Assembly: GCA_039621445.1 (NCBI GenBank)
Contig: CP154954.1
Coordinates: 47,099,847-47,163,846, forward strand
DNA: 64,000 bases
Reading direction: 5' to 3'
Source: Euglena gracilis
Taxonomy: Eukaryota; Euglenida; Euglenophyceae; Euglenales
Shown here: piece after piece, positions 13,201 to 27,500 of the stretch
Position numbering within the stretch: the first letter of the stretch is position 1
Layout: the number at the start of each line of letters is the position of its first letter
Program-made: the position numbers and the translations under genes
The notes under the pieces: model-generated
Seen by the model: only the letters and a program-made list of their open reading frames with translations
Told to the model about the DNA's origin: nothing
The model's database searches: none

Positions 13201-15528
13201 CTGATTTGGTTGTTCAGCCAAAGGGGGGGGCATAAGTTGGGGGTTCAAAATTCAAGGAATGAAAATTTTAGTTGGTGAAAATCCAACTCCCCCAAATGAC
13301 CCCCAAACCCCCCAAGTTGGCAATTTTCGGCAAATTTGGTCAAAAATGGCATTTTTGATAATGGTCAGTGAAAAAAACAATTGCCAAAAAAATCAGCTTT
13401 TTGGGTGGTTTGTTTGCGGCCGAAACAATCATCCCCGGGTTTCTTCATCTTTCTGTCTGGGGGGGGGGGGGTTTGGTTGGTTGGCCCGAGGGGGTTTATG
13501 CTTTTATCACCTGTTTTCGACAATTTGGTGAGAAAAAAATCCTGAAAATGATATTTTAGGCTTTTTGAAGTCCCACAAAAACTTCTTTCTGGGCGCTTTA
13601 GGCCGTTTTTTTTTTTTACCTGGGGGGTCGACCCCCCCCCCCCGGGGAGGGGGGTCTGTAACCACCTCATCCCCCTAAATTTAATACCCAGCTAGCGCAC
13701 AAATACTCCTCTGGGTGACCACAAAGTTGCCCAATCACTTTGGCACAAGAGAGTTGTTGCAGAAAAGGTGTTGGAAATGTGAGGTGAGAATTTCGAGCTC
13801 CTGCAAATGTTATGGGACACACAAATATTTAGGCAAAAGTTATTTGGGGGGGTGAGAGTGATCAATGGGAGTTCAGGAAAGTCGTTAAAGGAAAATTTGC
13901 AGGGTGTGAAAAAAATTCATGCAGTTTGGGAATGTGGGAAACAAAAAAGTCATTTGAAATGCAGAATTGGTCAAAAGTTTTTGGGGTTTCGAAAAACAAT
14001 TAGTTTTTTGAATTGCCCCATGCCTCAGTGATCCAATCAATTTTTTTGGCTTGTTGTGTTTTTTTCTGATGGGGCGGGGTTTTGGGGGTGTTGGGAGGGG
14101 GGTTTTTTTTTAAAAGGGTTTCTGTGATGTTTTTTGTGTTTGCTTGTTTTGGGTGTTGGGGTGTTTGTTTTTTTTGTTCAGGGGGGGGGGGGTTTATGGG
14201 TGAGATTTTTTGCAGTGAGGCTTTTGTGTGTGTTGAAGTTGATTTTTGAAATGTTTTAAATTTTTTTTTCAATGTTTTTAAAAGGTTTTTTAGGTTTTTT
14301 GAAGGCATTTTAAAATTTTCAAAATTGTCAAGGGTCCATTTTCCAAGGGCGGTTAAATAGCTATCCGGGCATCGAACCATCGTCGGTCCAGGTTGATAAA
14401 ACGTTACGGGCAGATGGACAGTGCTCCATCAATGCCACAAAGCATTTTTCTCCCCTTGGTGTTGGCTTGTTTTTGCCAAGATTTTGTGACCTCTTCTTTG
14501 TTTGGAATTTGTTCTGGAAAATTTTTCTACAATTTAAATATTTTTTCATATACTATACTCTACTGTACTATACTATACTATAATACTGATACTATACTAC
14601 TAATACCATACTATACTATACTATACTATACTATACTATACCATACTATACTATACTATACTATACTATACTATACTATACTATACTATACTATACTATA
14701 CTATACTATACTATACTATACTATACTATACTATACTATACTACACTATACTATAATATAATATTAAATATAGTTTTTTTGGGGGTTTAAGGTTTTTTTC
14801 AGATTTTTTCGGGCATTTTGGCAAAAAAATAAGATTTTTACAAGTTTTTTTTAATTTTTTTTAAAGTGCCTTAAAAGTGATTCCTGGTTTTGTTGTCCAA
14901 TGAACAGAAGCATTGAAGAAATGAAAATTATCGGCAAAAAACAACATTTGATGCAAATTAATTTCAGGGAAAGTGGAAAATCAATTCCATTATTGTTTTT
15001 TTGGGGAGGGTCAGCCAGATAGTTAGTTAAAACCCTGGGGTGGGAAGGATTATTTGGATTTTGGTAAAACCAAAGGGGTTATTATTCAGGGGGGCTTTAA
15101 ATCCGAACCCTGTTACCCCCTTCCAAGCAATTTTGCCTCCCTGCAAAGTTAGGGGACGGATCTTTTTTTTTGCCTCTGCCCCCTACAGAGTTAGCCTAAT
15201 GGGGGCCATTGTTCAGGGGGGAATGGGGTCCAGGCTTGTGCTTAGTCGGGTACCTACCCCACGGGGGGGGGGGTGCTAGGGGCAGGCACCCTAGAGCACC
15301 CACCCAGTCAGTAAGCACAAGCATGATAGGGTCAATGCGCCACCCTCGTGCCATCCTGTGCAGATATTGGCCAAGCTGATTGATGTCTTTGGCAGTATTT
15401 CTTCGCCTAGGGTGCTTCGGATCTTGCTGTGGGTTCTGGGCACCTACTGCAAGTCTGCAGATGAGGTTTGTTCATGAGCCCCATGTGTGCGTGTGTGCGT
15501 GGCTGCGTGCACGTGCGTGCGTGCGTGC

Positions 15529-15566
<38 letters not shown>

Positions 15567-18500
15567 CTCGGAGCACACAACCCCCCCCCCTTTGGTCCGG
15601 ACCGACAGGTGACTTCTGGGTGGCCATGTCTTTTTTTAAAAAAGTTTGTGACCATTTTTTTGTGTCAACGTTTCTGTTACAGCTCAACAGAATTTCACTA
15701 AATGAAAGAAATCTGAGAGAATTTGAAGCAGCCGGAGTTTTTCTCCGAACCAAGCACCTCCCCTAGTGTGGAATCCCCCCAAATTAACACCAAATCTTTT
15801 ATTACAGGGTTATTGTTTTCTTTTCTGCTTGCACTGCCGAAAAATTCTGTGAATCATGAGGAACGTGCGTCGGAGCAATTTATCATGTCTCGGAAGATCA
15901 ACTGAGGTTTTCCCTCACCTGAACTCGGTTATATATGATTTTTTTGTGAGTTTTTCTGGCAGCATTTCATGCGCCTCACCATGAAGCATGACCATTTTGT
16001 TAATGCTTGTTGGATCTCTGCAAGGCCTCCAGCAAAAAAAAACCCAACTGCTGGTTCCCAAAAGCCCCCAGACAAAATTTTTTTTTGCATCATTGTGTTA
16101 CTGCCCCTTTTTCGACCTCTCTGGTGCACAAACATGACCCCCCCCCCCAAACTCTACTGATTGGGGGGGTGCGCATGCTATTCATAAAGGCAATCCCAAT
16201 CATAAGGCTGATTCCAGATTTCTTTCACTTTTTTTTGGAATTTTTTTGTCCGTTTGCCAAAAGCATTTACAATTTTGTGCATAGCACAGATCAGGGCTGC
16301 CTACCGCTGACAAGCTACATATGTGTGCGTGTATGTGTGCATCCAGCTGTTTCCTCTGCCACAGGTGATGTCCGCCATGAGTGCTATCAAGGCGGCTATT
16401 GGCTCTTTTCCGTTGGTTCCCATTGAAAAGGTTTGTTTGCTGTTGATGTCAGATGCCACATGCAGTCATGGGGTGATGGGTTTTTATCTTTCCAAGCTCA
16501 TTTGTTTGTATTAAGGGCATCACATCCCCGGGGGGGGGGTCCAGCCAGCCAGCAGCCTTTTTTCCAGGCAGCGGCTTTTTTCCCTGCCCAGGAGCAGGGT
16601 TTTCTCAAGCCGGAGGGGACCCTGCCCCCGGTGGGGGGATCTAGCCAGGCATCACTTTTTTCCAGCCAGCAGCTCCCAGCCGTGCTGCAGACCCCTCCCG
16701 GGGGGGGGGTCAGCTGAAATAAAGTTGGGTCCAGCCCGCCTTTGCCGGGCTGGACCGAAACCTTTTTTCAGCGTAAAGTGTCAAAGTTTTTGAAAAGAGG
16801 GGGCAAAAATGGCCAACCATGGCATTTTTGAATAGTTTTTGGTTTCACCTCAAATTTTTGGCTGAAAAATGCCAGCCAGGCTGGATTCGGGCTTTTTTTG
16901 GCCTGTTTTTGGCCGGGTCCAGCTGCCAGCCGACCGGCCGGACCCCCCCCCCCCTGGACCCCCAGAGTATTGAGCGGTGGTTTTGCGAAGGGGGGTTGAG
17001 GGGGGGCAGACCCCCCCCTCCTCCCCCTTCGTACCGAGGGGGGTCCGGGACCCCCTGGAAACCCAAAACAAGTGATGAAAAATAAAAGGATTTGGTGTGT
17101 TTTGACTGATTTTCCATAAAAAAATGTGAAGGCAAATTTTATTATCAGCCCTTTGCGCCGGAAATTTTTTTGCACAGCAGGGGGGAGGGGGGGTCCAGAC
17201 CCCCCGGTCATTTAATACCCTGTGGATCCCCATCCCCCCAGGGGGGGGTCCAGCCAGCACCATTTTTCCAGCCAGCACCTTTTTCCAGCTGACCCGTGGG
17301 ACCCCTCCTCCCCTGAGGTCCTTAAGAAAACCTCCCACGACGAGTTTTATTTATTTTGTGGCCGGGCGGCTGGAGGGTGGACAGTGGCAAGGGAGGCTGG
17401 ACAGTGACCAATTTTTGGCTTTTGGGGGTGCAAAATGGGCAAAAATGAACTCAATTTGAGCTGTCAGGACAAGTTTAAGGTCAAAAAATTGATTTTTTGC
17501 ATAACTCGCAGTTGTTGGGGTATTTTTGCATTTTGTTTTTTTTTGGGGTGCCCGGTTCGACCCCAGGCCCAGTTCCAGCCGGGGGACCCTTATGGGGGGA
17601 GCCAGCCCAAACATTCCAGCCTCTGAGCTGGACCCCCCAGGAGTTGGGGCGCCCGGGAGGGACGCCCTGGCTGGGAGGTGCCATTTTTCATTTCCCCCTT
17701 AAGTGAAAAATGGCACCTCTCAACCTCGGGCGTTTTTTTGAAGCTGCGTTCAGTTTTCAGAAGCCCAACATCTGAAACTCAATCTTTTTGACCGTTTTTT
17801 CTTGCTTCCCAGGCAGCTGGTGAGGACACCACCAACCGACAGAGGAAGGGAGCAGAGGCCACCGATGCCACCGGAGATGTCGCCAGGATGGTGTGCAAGT
17901 TCGACGAGTCATTTCTGTGCATAAATAAATTTAGTCACCAGTCCAATTAGTTTCATAACTTTAATTGGTTTATGCGTCGCTATGCACGCTGCATGTACAT
18001 GCAGGATGTGCAACAAGAGTGGCTGGTGTCTTCTCCTGGTCCCTGGCCTCTCCCGAACCTGATGACTGCTTTTTGCCTTCACAGACAAACACAACTATCA
18101 GCAAGGATGGCACGTATGTCACGACCGTCACAGAGTCTGCACCCATCGCCACAGACAGTGGAGAATTGCCATTGAGGTACGTTGCATTACCTCGCTCCCA
18201 CGTTGGTTTTTTTCCAGGTGTTTCACACAATAGCCCCCCAAATTAAGGCCCGGGTCTTACTTTTGGGTCGACCCTCCCCCCACCACCTCTTCCTGTTTTT
18301 CTGATGGCACCAGTTTTTGGACCCCAAATTTTTTTCCCGGTGCCTTAGGGTGAATTTTGGACCCATTTTGGGACCCATTTGGGAGGCCCAAAGACCCCAT
18401 TTTTTCACTCTTTCCAAGAATTCAACATTTTCTCAAAATTTTGATTTTGAGAGGTTCTTTGAAGCAAAAAAAATGCCATTGAAAATCCAGAAAATTTCCA

Positions 18501-21500
18501 AGATAAAAAAATGTCAGTAAAATTTGATTGCACCAAAATTTGGTCCAATTTTTTTGATCTTTGTTTTTTTCACCCCCCTCCTAAAGACTACCAGTTTTCC
18601 AACCTGAAATTTTTGGGATTTTTTGGGGGGGGAAAATGTGGTTTTCCATCAAAAAATCATGTATTTTTGGGTTCATTTTTCAAAAAAATTTAAGAAAATT
18701 CGCCGGCCAAAATCCCCGTTTTCCCAAAATTGATGAAAATGCTGTGGTGGGTGGGGGGTGTCGACCCCCCCCCCCCCACCTCCCGGGTGGGGAGGTTGAC
18801 CACCTGCCCCCACCAGGCCTTCCCGTTCTGCCCTGGCAGGGGGGGGGTGTTATTTTTGGGGGGGTCTTGTTTTTGGATTTTTTCTTGACCAACCCGGGCC
18901 CCAAAAAGCATCATTTTTCATGCCCAAGAACATTTCCTTCGGCGCTCAAATTGGTGTAAGTTGATATTTACCATGTTTTTTGCACTTCAAAAATCCGAAA
19001 ATTTTTAAAATTTCATCATTTTTGTGTCTGAAATTGTGTTTTTTGGTAATTTTTAAGGGTAAATTTTCGCCGTCAGGGGGTCTTATTTTTGGCAGGGGTC
19101 TTATTTTTGGATATTTTGGTTGAACGGCCCGGGGGGGGAGGGGCTATTTTTTAGGGGGGTGATTTTTGGTGGGTTTATGGCATCAAGTGGAGTCCCCCAG
19201 AGTTGAGCATGGGGTACTGTGGGGGCAGGTGTGGGGGGAGTGTGGGGGTGTGGGGGGGGGCAGTGTGGGGGTGACAGTGCGGCGGAGTGTGGGGGAGTGT
19301 GGGGGGCGGTGGCATTTTCCCATTTTTGCATTTTTTAAAATTTTTGATTTTCTGTGAAAATGATATTTTCCTCATGTTTCTATATGATTTCTTCCAATTT
19401 GGAGCCGTTTTTTTGCCTTTTTTTAAGGTAAGTTTTGCATTTTGGTGGTTTTTTCTTAAGCCCTTCCTCTCGGATTGTGCACGCTTTTTGTGCATTTTGC
19501 CCCCAAGATGCATTGTTTTTTTTTAAAGAGATGCGACTCTTATTCATATGCAGGGTGGGGGGAATTGACCCGCAATTTCTGTAATTTTTCGCAATTTTCT
19601 GCAATTTTCCGCAATTTTCCGCAATTTTTCCGCAGTTTCCGCAGTTTTCCTGCAATTTTTTTCCCTTTTCGCAATTCTTCCGCATAAGCCTGAACAGAAG
19701 TTGAGATGAGTTTTGGCCAGTTCTCGAACATATCACAAGGGCGTTTTTTTTGCTCCTTGTTACAAATTTCCAAAATTTTGTCAAATTTTACAAAATTTGA
19801 CAAAATTTGGCAATTTCTGGGTCTTTTTTAGGTTTTCCCTCTTTCTGCTAGGAAATAATTTTGATTTAAAAAAATTCTATATTGAACCAGATTTTTTCCT
19901 GAGACCAATTTTTTTGGCGATTTTCCCCCATATTTCCAGAATCAGCATGTTTTCAAATTAGAAAAATCATTCTTTTGGACCTTTTTGTTGGAAACGTGAA
20001 TACCAGCTCAAAGCTGCATTTGCAAAATTTGCAACATCTATGTTGCAAAATGACCAAATTTTTTTTTTAAGTTTGTGAATATTTTCTAAGTCCCCTCCAG
20101 CAGAAATGTGCATATTCTCCACATCAATTTTCCGCAATTTTCCCGTAATTTTCCCGTAATTTTCCCGCAATTTTTCCTAAGTCGTTCGATATCAATCCCC
20201 CCCCTGCATATGACTCAGAATTTCCGCTTTGTGAGCACTTCTGCACACATGCTGTCTTCGGCCAATTGCCACTAATTCATTCTTTGTGTTCCCGAGGAAA
20301 GGGGTGTTGTTATGCCCCCCCCCCCCCGACAAGGCTGAAGGCTGAAAAAGTCAAAAAATGGCATTCGAACATTTGGCCACATGTTGGAAATTTGGCCACA
20401 TTTGGCAATTTCAGTTGCAACAAAAGGGGCGTTGTCTCGAGCAAAAGTGTGAGGGGAGTGTGGGGTGACAGCTGGGGGGGGGGAGTGTGGGGGGGGGGGT
20501 GAGTGTGGGGTTACAATCTGGGGTGACAGTGGGGGGGGGCGGGAGTGTGGAGTGACAGTGTGGGGGGGGGAGTGTGGGGGGAGTGTGGGGTGCAGGGCAG
20601 AACGGGAATCGGCCAAACAGCCAGGGTGGTGGGAGGGAGGTCAACCCCCCCTCCCCACCCCCTGCATGGTGGGCAGGCGACGCCCACCTCCCGTTTTCTG
20701 GGAGCACCAATTTTCGACCCCAAACATTTTTCCTGGCGCCTATGGCTCCGGGAAAAATTTGTTGAAAAATCTGTGAAAATGCTGGTGGGGGGATCGACCA
20801 CCCCCTCCCCCACCTCCGGAATTCCATCCATTTCAAGGAGTGAAACACTCATTGGCAGCCGTCTGATGCCATTCCTGAAATTTTGCGCCGCACAGACATG
20901 GCCAACCGTTTGTTGCCTCCGAATGACGACACAGGCTTGCATTCCATCAGGACGTTGTTGGCAACGGGGGACTTCTTCCTGGCCAGCGCCTTGTGCAACA
21001 CACTGGTGAAGTTTGTGTTGCTGATGCAGGGGGACGAGCGGCAGCACGTCAAGACAGAATTGAAGGTGCGCCATTGCAGGGGGGGGGAGGAAAGGCAAAC
21101 GCGCTTTTTTTTTGTGCTCTTTTGCATTTTTTTTTAATTTTGGCGAAATTTGCGTTTTGCGCTTTTTTTGTGTTTTTTTTTTTGCTTTTTTTCCCCAGCG
21201 TTTTTTTTTCATTTTGGGAATTTTTCTTTGACTCTGAAAAATTCCTCGTTTTGCCCTGATTTCCCCGCAAGAGCAAAAATTTTGTCACTTTTTTGCACTT
21301 TTTTTTTGGTCAAATGCTTATTTTTTATTTTTTGAAAAAAATAAAATAATTCCCCCGGTGGATCTGAAAGTATTTCAAGTCCTCTCCAGCAGAAAGTGTC
21401 CTTCCCAGGGGAGCTCCTGAAGGATTTTGCTTGCACGCACGTTTTTTTTTTTAGGCGTTTATTTGCATTTATTTGTTGTTTTTTTGCGTCGTCTTTTTAA

Positions 21501-24500
21501 TGGCCGATGTAGCCCCCCCCCCCCCGGCCAGTGGTCCTGTGAGCGTCTGCAATGGGCTGACCTGGGTGTTGCACAGTCTACCACACCTCATTTTGGTTTC
21601 GGAAAATAGCAGTACTATTTCAAAGGATGGGAAATCCACTAGTTTGAGCTCCAATTTCGCTTGTGTGGCCGACAGATGGATGCAATGGAGATCGTCAACG
21701 AGCTCCTGCGCCTTGGGTCCCATTCCAAGCCCCCGATCGACAACGACTCCCATGAGCGGATCGTCTTGTGTCTGGCGCTGCTGCAGAATGCCAACACCGT
21801 TCCGGCCAAGGTCGAGAATTTATGCTTGGACACCATTTGGCACAGAACTTGAGCGTTCTTGTCCAGACCATAGAATCATTTAGCACCTGTGTGGCCCCTC
21901 CCCCGGGGCAGGGCAGAACGGGAATCAACCGAACAGCCAGGGTGGTGGGTGGGGGGGGTCAACCCCCCCCCCCCACCCCCTGCATGGTGGGTGGAGGGGG
22001 GGGGTCGACCCCCCCACCACCTCTTCCCGTATTTCCGGGAGCACTAATTTTTGGACCCGGAAAAATTTTTCCGGCGCCTTCGGCGCTGGGTGGTTTTTTG
22101 ACTCATTTTGGGACCCATTTTGGGACCCATTTTGGGACCATATAGGGGGTCCCCCCAAGAACCCCTGAAATGAACCTACTGAAATTGAATTGAAAGTCCA
22201 GAATTTTTCAACGAGAAAAAAATTTCAGTAAAATTTGACTGTGCCAAAATTTTGTCCACTTTTTTTGACCTTCGTTTTTTTCACCCCCCTCCTAAATATT
22301 GTCAATTTTTAACCCTGAAAATTTTGAGATTTTTTTGTGAAAAAAATGTCATTTTCCATCAAAAAATCATGTGTTTGGGTTTCATTTTTCAAAAAAAAAT
22401 TCCAAAATTTTCCGGCCAAAATCCCGGTTTTCCTGAAATCGGTGAAATGCTGTGGTGGGTGGCGGGTGTCGACCCACACCACCTCCCGGATGGGGGGGAG
22501 TCGACCCCCCCCCCCCCCCCCCCAGGCCTTCCCGTTCGGCCCTGCCGGGGGGGGGGGGGGGGGGGTGGTTGGGGCACCGGGACCAGGCTTGTGCTTAGTC
22601 GGGTGCCTACCCCGCGGGGGGGGGAGAGGGTGCTAGGGGAAGGCACCCTATAGCACCCGATCCGACCCCCCCGGGGGGGGGTAGGGTTTTGGGGGGTGCC
22701 TTCCCATAGCAGGCACCCCCCCCCCCGCCCCCGGCGCCGGGGCCCCGGAAAAGGCCATTTTGAAAAATTTCTGGGTCCCCCCCCCCCCGGGGGGTGTGCC
22801 TGCTAGGGGCAGGCGCCCTATAGCACTCACCCCCCCTCCCCCCCAGTCAGTGAGCACAAGCCTGACCGGGACCCGTGGGGGAGGTGAACCATGATTCAGG
22901 TTTTTGCCCGGCCGAAGCCCAGGCCGGAAATATTCTTTCTGTGTTTTGGGCCGATGCTGGCTGGAGTTTGTGTGGGTGGGTGGGTGGGTGGTTGGCCCCC
23001 CGGGGGGCGGTCGTGGGTGGGTGGGGTTTCGAAAAAAGTGGGTGGGTGGGTTTTCAAATAAAAGTGGGTGGGTGGGTTTGGGCCCAGGAAAAAGTTCCCC
23101 CTGGGGCAGGGGCTTTTTTAGTTGTGGACCCTGGGGGGAGGGGGGGGGTTGGGTGGTTGGGTCCGGCCGAGCCCCCCCCCCCCAGGGGGGGTCCCCCAGA
23201 GGGGGGGATATACTTTCGGCGCCGAAAAAGTGCTATTTTTAGCACTTTTCATGATTTCTCTGCCATTTTTTTTTTATGGGTCCCCCAGGGCCCCCCCCCC
23301 CCCCCGGGGGGCCCTCCGGGGGGGGGGGTGGGGGGGGGTCCCCCCCGGTCTGAAAAAAACCCCTGCCCTGGGGGGTCACTAAGTAAATCTATGATCCAGA
23401 CTCAAGGCCCTCAGCTGTGATGAACTCCAGCAATACTGCTCAATCAGGGACAGCTTTTTCTCCCTCCATGTGCTGAAGGATGCAAAGTGTTGATTTCTTT
23501 TTTTCCTTCAAACCCAAAATGCTCAATGGCCCAAATTGGGCTGTCAGTTCCAGGGCGGTCCATAAGGGACAGGATTTTTTTTTTAGTTAAGGACCGCCCC
23601 TTAAGGACCCCCCCCCCAGGGCAGTTTTGGACCCGAAAAAAATTTTCCGGCGCCTTCGCCGCCGGGTGTTTTTTTTGCCCCATTTTGGGACCCATATGCA
23701 GGCACCCATGGCTAAAATGGCCTAAAATGCCTAAAATGGCCTTAAATGGCCTAAATTGGCCTAAAATAGGGGAACTTTGGGGCTTGACCATAGGTGCTTG
23801 CCAAGGTTGACTGCTTGTTTTTTTGAAACAAAAAAAACCAGGTGTTTTTTTTAAAAAAAAGTGCTTTTTTAAAAAAAAACTTTTTTTTTTACAAAAACCA
23901 CAACAAAAAGGCGTCACTTTTTGATGACCAAAAATGATTTCAGAACTTTTTCCTCAAAAAAATGGCCATTTCGCAAGGAAAACTCCCTCAAAACCCCATT
24001 TTTCACACCTTCCAAAAAATCAACATTTTCTCAAAATGTTGACTTTGAGAGGTTTTGAAGCAAAAAAAAAAATGCCATTGAAAATCCAAAAAATTTGACA
24101 GAGAAAAAATGTCAGTAAAATTTGACTGTGCCAAAATTTGTTCCACTTTTTTTTGACTTTCGTTATTTTCCACCCCTCCTAAAACTACCAAATTTAACCC
24201 TGAAATCTTTGAGATTTTTCTGTGAAAAAAATGTGGTTTTCCATCAAAAAATCACCAATTTTTTCGGCTTCCAATTTTGTCGGTTCTAATTTTATCTAGC
24301 CCCAATTTTTTCCCCCCGGTATTTTGGGTTCATTTCTTCAAAAAATTTTAAAATTTTCAGCCCAAATCCCCCGTTTTCCCGAAATTGGTGAAAATGCTGC
24401 CCAAAACGTTGCCCAAAATCCCCCCAAACCCCATTTTTTTCACACCTTCTAAAATTTCAACATTTCTCATAGTTTTGATTTTGAGAGATTTTGGAAGCAA

Positions 24501-27500
24501 AAAATGCCACTGAAAATCCAAGAAATTTCCAAGAAAAAAAATGTCCGTAAAATTTGAATGTTTCAAAATTTGGTCCCATTTTTTTGACCTGCATTTTTTT
24601 GACCACCCTCCTAAAAACGAACAATTTTCAACCCTAAAAATTTGGAGTTTTTTTGGGGGAAAAATGTATGTATTTTGGGTGTTCATTTTTCAAAACATTT
24701 TCAAAAAAACCCCGCCCTTTTCCTTATTTTTTTGGTTGAAGTGTATGGGGACAGGATTTTTTTTTTTTGCTTAAGGACCGCCCTGGTCAGTTCCATCACC
24801 CCCCCTTCAGGGAAGTTAACGTATCTCCTGAGGTGGCAGGAGCATTGGATTCTTGTGCAACGCGTTTGTTTTCTTTCTGCTTCCCCTTTTCCCTGTGGTG
24901 GGTTGGGGGGAAGAATTGTTGTTATTGTAGTTCAACTGTTACTGGTGTTGTGAGGTTATAAGGTTGGACGGTTTGGGAGAGTGCAACTGCTGCGCAGCAC
25001 TTTTGAACTTCACTGAAAATCAGTCACCCAGGTGCAGGGATGTGTGGGAAGCCTGCGGTGCTGAGGTAGGTGTTAGGAGGAGGGTCCAGACCCCTATCTT
25101 GCATTTTACCGTATCGACACCTTATATTGGGTAAGGTGGTGGGTCCGGACCGCCCTCCAGATGTTGGAAGGGGGTGTCTGGACCCACCCCCACTGCCTTT
25201 GGCAAGTTCCAAAAAATAGCGAAAAAATTTTCTTCCAGCACATACGCCAGAAAATGCAACAAAAAGGTCCCTTTCCTTATTTTCAAGCGTATTGCACATT
25301 TTTTGATGTTTTGGTGTTTTCCACATAAAAAATGAAAACAAGTACAAAGAATATTTTCGTTCTTGGATATTTTTTGAAGAAGGATCAGAGATTTTTTTCA
25401 ACATATTTTGCCTGGTATTGGGTCCTTGACCGTCAACAAAACCAAACAATTCCCCTGCCCTTTACGGTTTCGAGGTAGGAGGGAAGGTCCGAACCCCCCA
25501 GGGCTTCCCATACATCCCTGCCCAAGTGTGAAGGAAAACAAAATTGTGTTTTTTGCAACTTGTTGTTCGTTTCTTTTTTTTGCATTTTGTTTTCTTCTCC
25601 TATTGATTTTCTGTTCTGTTTGCTTCTTTGGATAGTATCAACCCAGTAATTTGGTAAAAGGCGACCTTTGATTTTTGCCAGACGCCTGCTTCGGTTTGGA
25701 GTTGCTGCCAACCCTCCTGCTGCCCCAACAGGGCTTGAGAAGGGCAGGCATCAGGGTGCGGCCCTCCTGGCTCAGTCCCCAGAAACAATTTCGCACAAAC
25801 ACGTTCATGCGCCATCTGTGCCTTGTATTAGTTTTGTGTAGCCTTGTTTTTGGGCCCCCAATTTTGTGCGATCTTTCACCATACGCATACATCACCACAC
25901 GCAAAGTCCATCATCAACGTCTTGCACATTCCCAAAATCAAATTCAAACCCAATGATCTCACGCCTGGAAGTTTTTTTTTGCCTTGAATACCGCCCAAAA
26001 GAATTGCCGTTTCAAAAAAGGAGTCATCAAAACAGGCAATATCATGGAGTGCGGCTCCATGACATTTCCCCTTCCCACCACGGCTTCGCATCCCTGGCCG
26101 GAGCCAACCGCCAAAACTTCGGAGCGGCCAAGCCCCCCCCCCCCCGCCCTAGGCGCTGGTGGAGGGCTCCGTCAAGGCGTTCGCAGACATGCTGCAGGAG
26201 ACGGCCACCACGGTGGTGGACGCCGGCACCGCCGCCCCGGCCGCCGCCAGCGTGCCCGTCGACTCCACCATCAAGTTCTCCCAGTTCTCCAAGGGTGTGC
26301 CGGGGAGGGGGGGGTGACAGGGGGGTCGACACGGGGCGGTGGGACGGTGTCGGCAACGGCACCGGCTGTACGGTGTTGCTGCTCTGTACTGCACTGCACC
26401 CCCGCACGACACTGACGAAGGGGTCCCGGTTCTGGGCATTTTGGGATTTTTTTTTGGATTTCAATGCCATCCAAGGTCCAGCCATCCTGCACAAGGAGAA
26501 AACCAAATTTGCACAATATTATAAATACCTTTTTTTCGGAAGGGCGCTTCCATTTGGAACACTTTGATTTTTGGAATTCCATTTAAATTATGTATTTCAG
26601 GGACAGGGGGCTCTGAATTTCATCTGGGGGGGATGGGGTTCGGGTGATGCACCAGCGCTTATTGCTGTTGTTTTTTTTCGAAGTTTCTATTTTATGAGTT
26701 TTTTCCTTTCATTTTTTCTTCCAGTGCTCCTCAAAGAAAAAACATGACATATTGTCTCCGTCAAATATTTTTTATGCTTTTTGCAAAATGTTTTCAGTGA
26801 AGCTTTTTTTTGAAAAGAAGTTACGTATATCCAAGTCCCCTCTCAAAAAAAAAAGAGCCAAGGGACAGAATTTGTTAGGGGGGAGTCCCAATCAGGGTTT
26901 TTTTTTTAAGTCTTGGACCCTCGGGGAGGGGGGAGGGGTCTGGCCGAGCCCTCCTCCCCCCCAGAGGGGGGTGGGATATACTTTTCGGCACCGAAAGCGC
27001 CAAAATTTTTTAAAAAGGTGCATTTTTTGCATTTTTCACGATTTTTTGGCCTTTTCGCGGGAAAAATGGGTTGGGTCCCTGGTTTTCGGGGAAAATTGTG
27101 TTGGGTTCCCTTGACCCCTCCCTGGGGGGGGCGCCCCCCCCCCCCAGGGGTAGTGGGTTGGTTGGGGGACCCTTCCTCCCCCCCCCCCGGTCTTAAAAAA
27201 ACCCCATACCACTCCTTAATCACAGTGGGGGGGGGTCTGGACCGACCCCGGAGGATTCCCCAGAAGTCAATTTTTTTCTTCCAGACCCCCAAAATGCCCC
27301 AAATGCCCAAAATGGCATTTGGAGTCGAAATGGGGACAGGGATTTTTTTTGCTCCAGCGCTTTGTTCCAGACCAAAAATGTTCCATTTTGGCTGTGTTTG
27401 TTACGGTAGAAGCCACCCCCCTTGACTGGAGGGGTCCAGCCCTTGTATCGAACCCTGGGGGAGTACTTTCATCAGATTTTTTTTGTGATTTGCCCCTTCG

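Larger units (their letters stand above)
12930..15363 (+). other. COPB1 intron 11, with microsatellite and fold-backs
   Basis: No exon was seen. It contains repeat copy 13200-13560 (inverted relative to 34310-34640), a tRNA-like B box at 14368-14378 on the minus strand, a (TACTA)n pentanucleotide array at 14550-14756 and a small MITE at 15231-15325. Confidence 0.65.

Noticed and set aside
14393-14761. 122-codon open frame on the plus strand
   Set aside because: It is produced by the TACTA microsatellite (YTILYYTIL repeats).
15380-15766. Cys/Val-rich open frames around the GT tract
   Set aside because: Translation of the dinucleotide repeat. Only the first 86 bases (15380-15465) overlap the real exon 12, in another frame.
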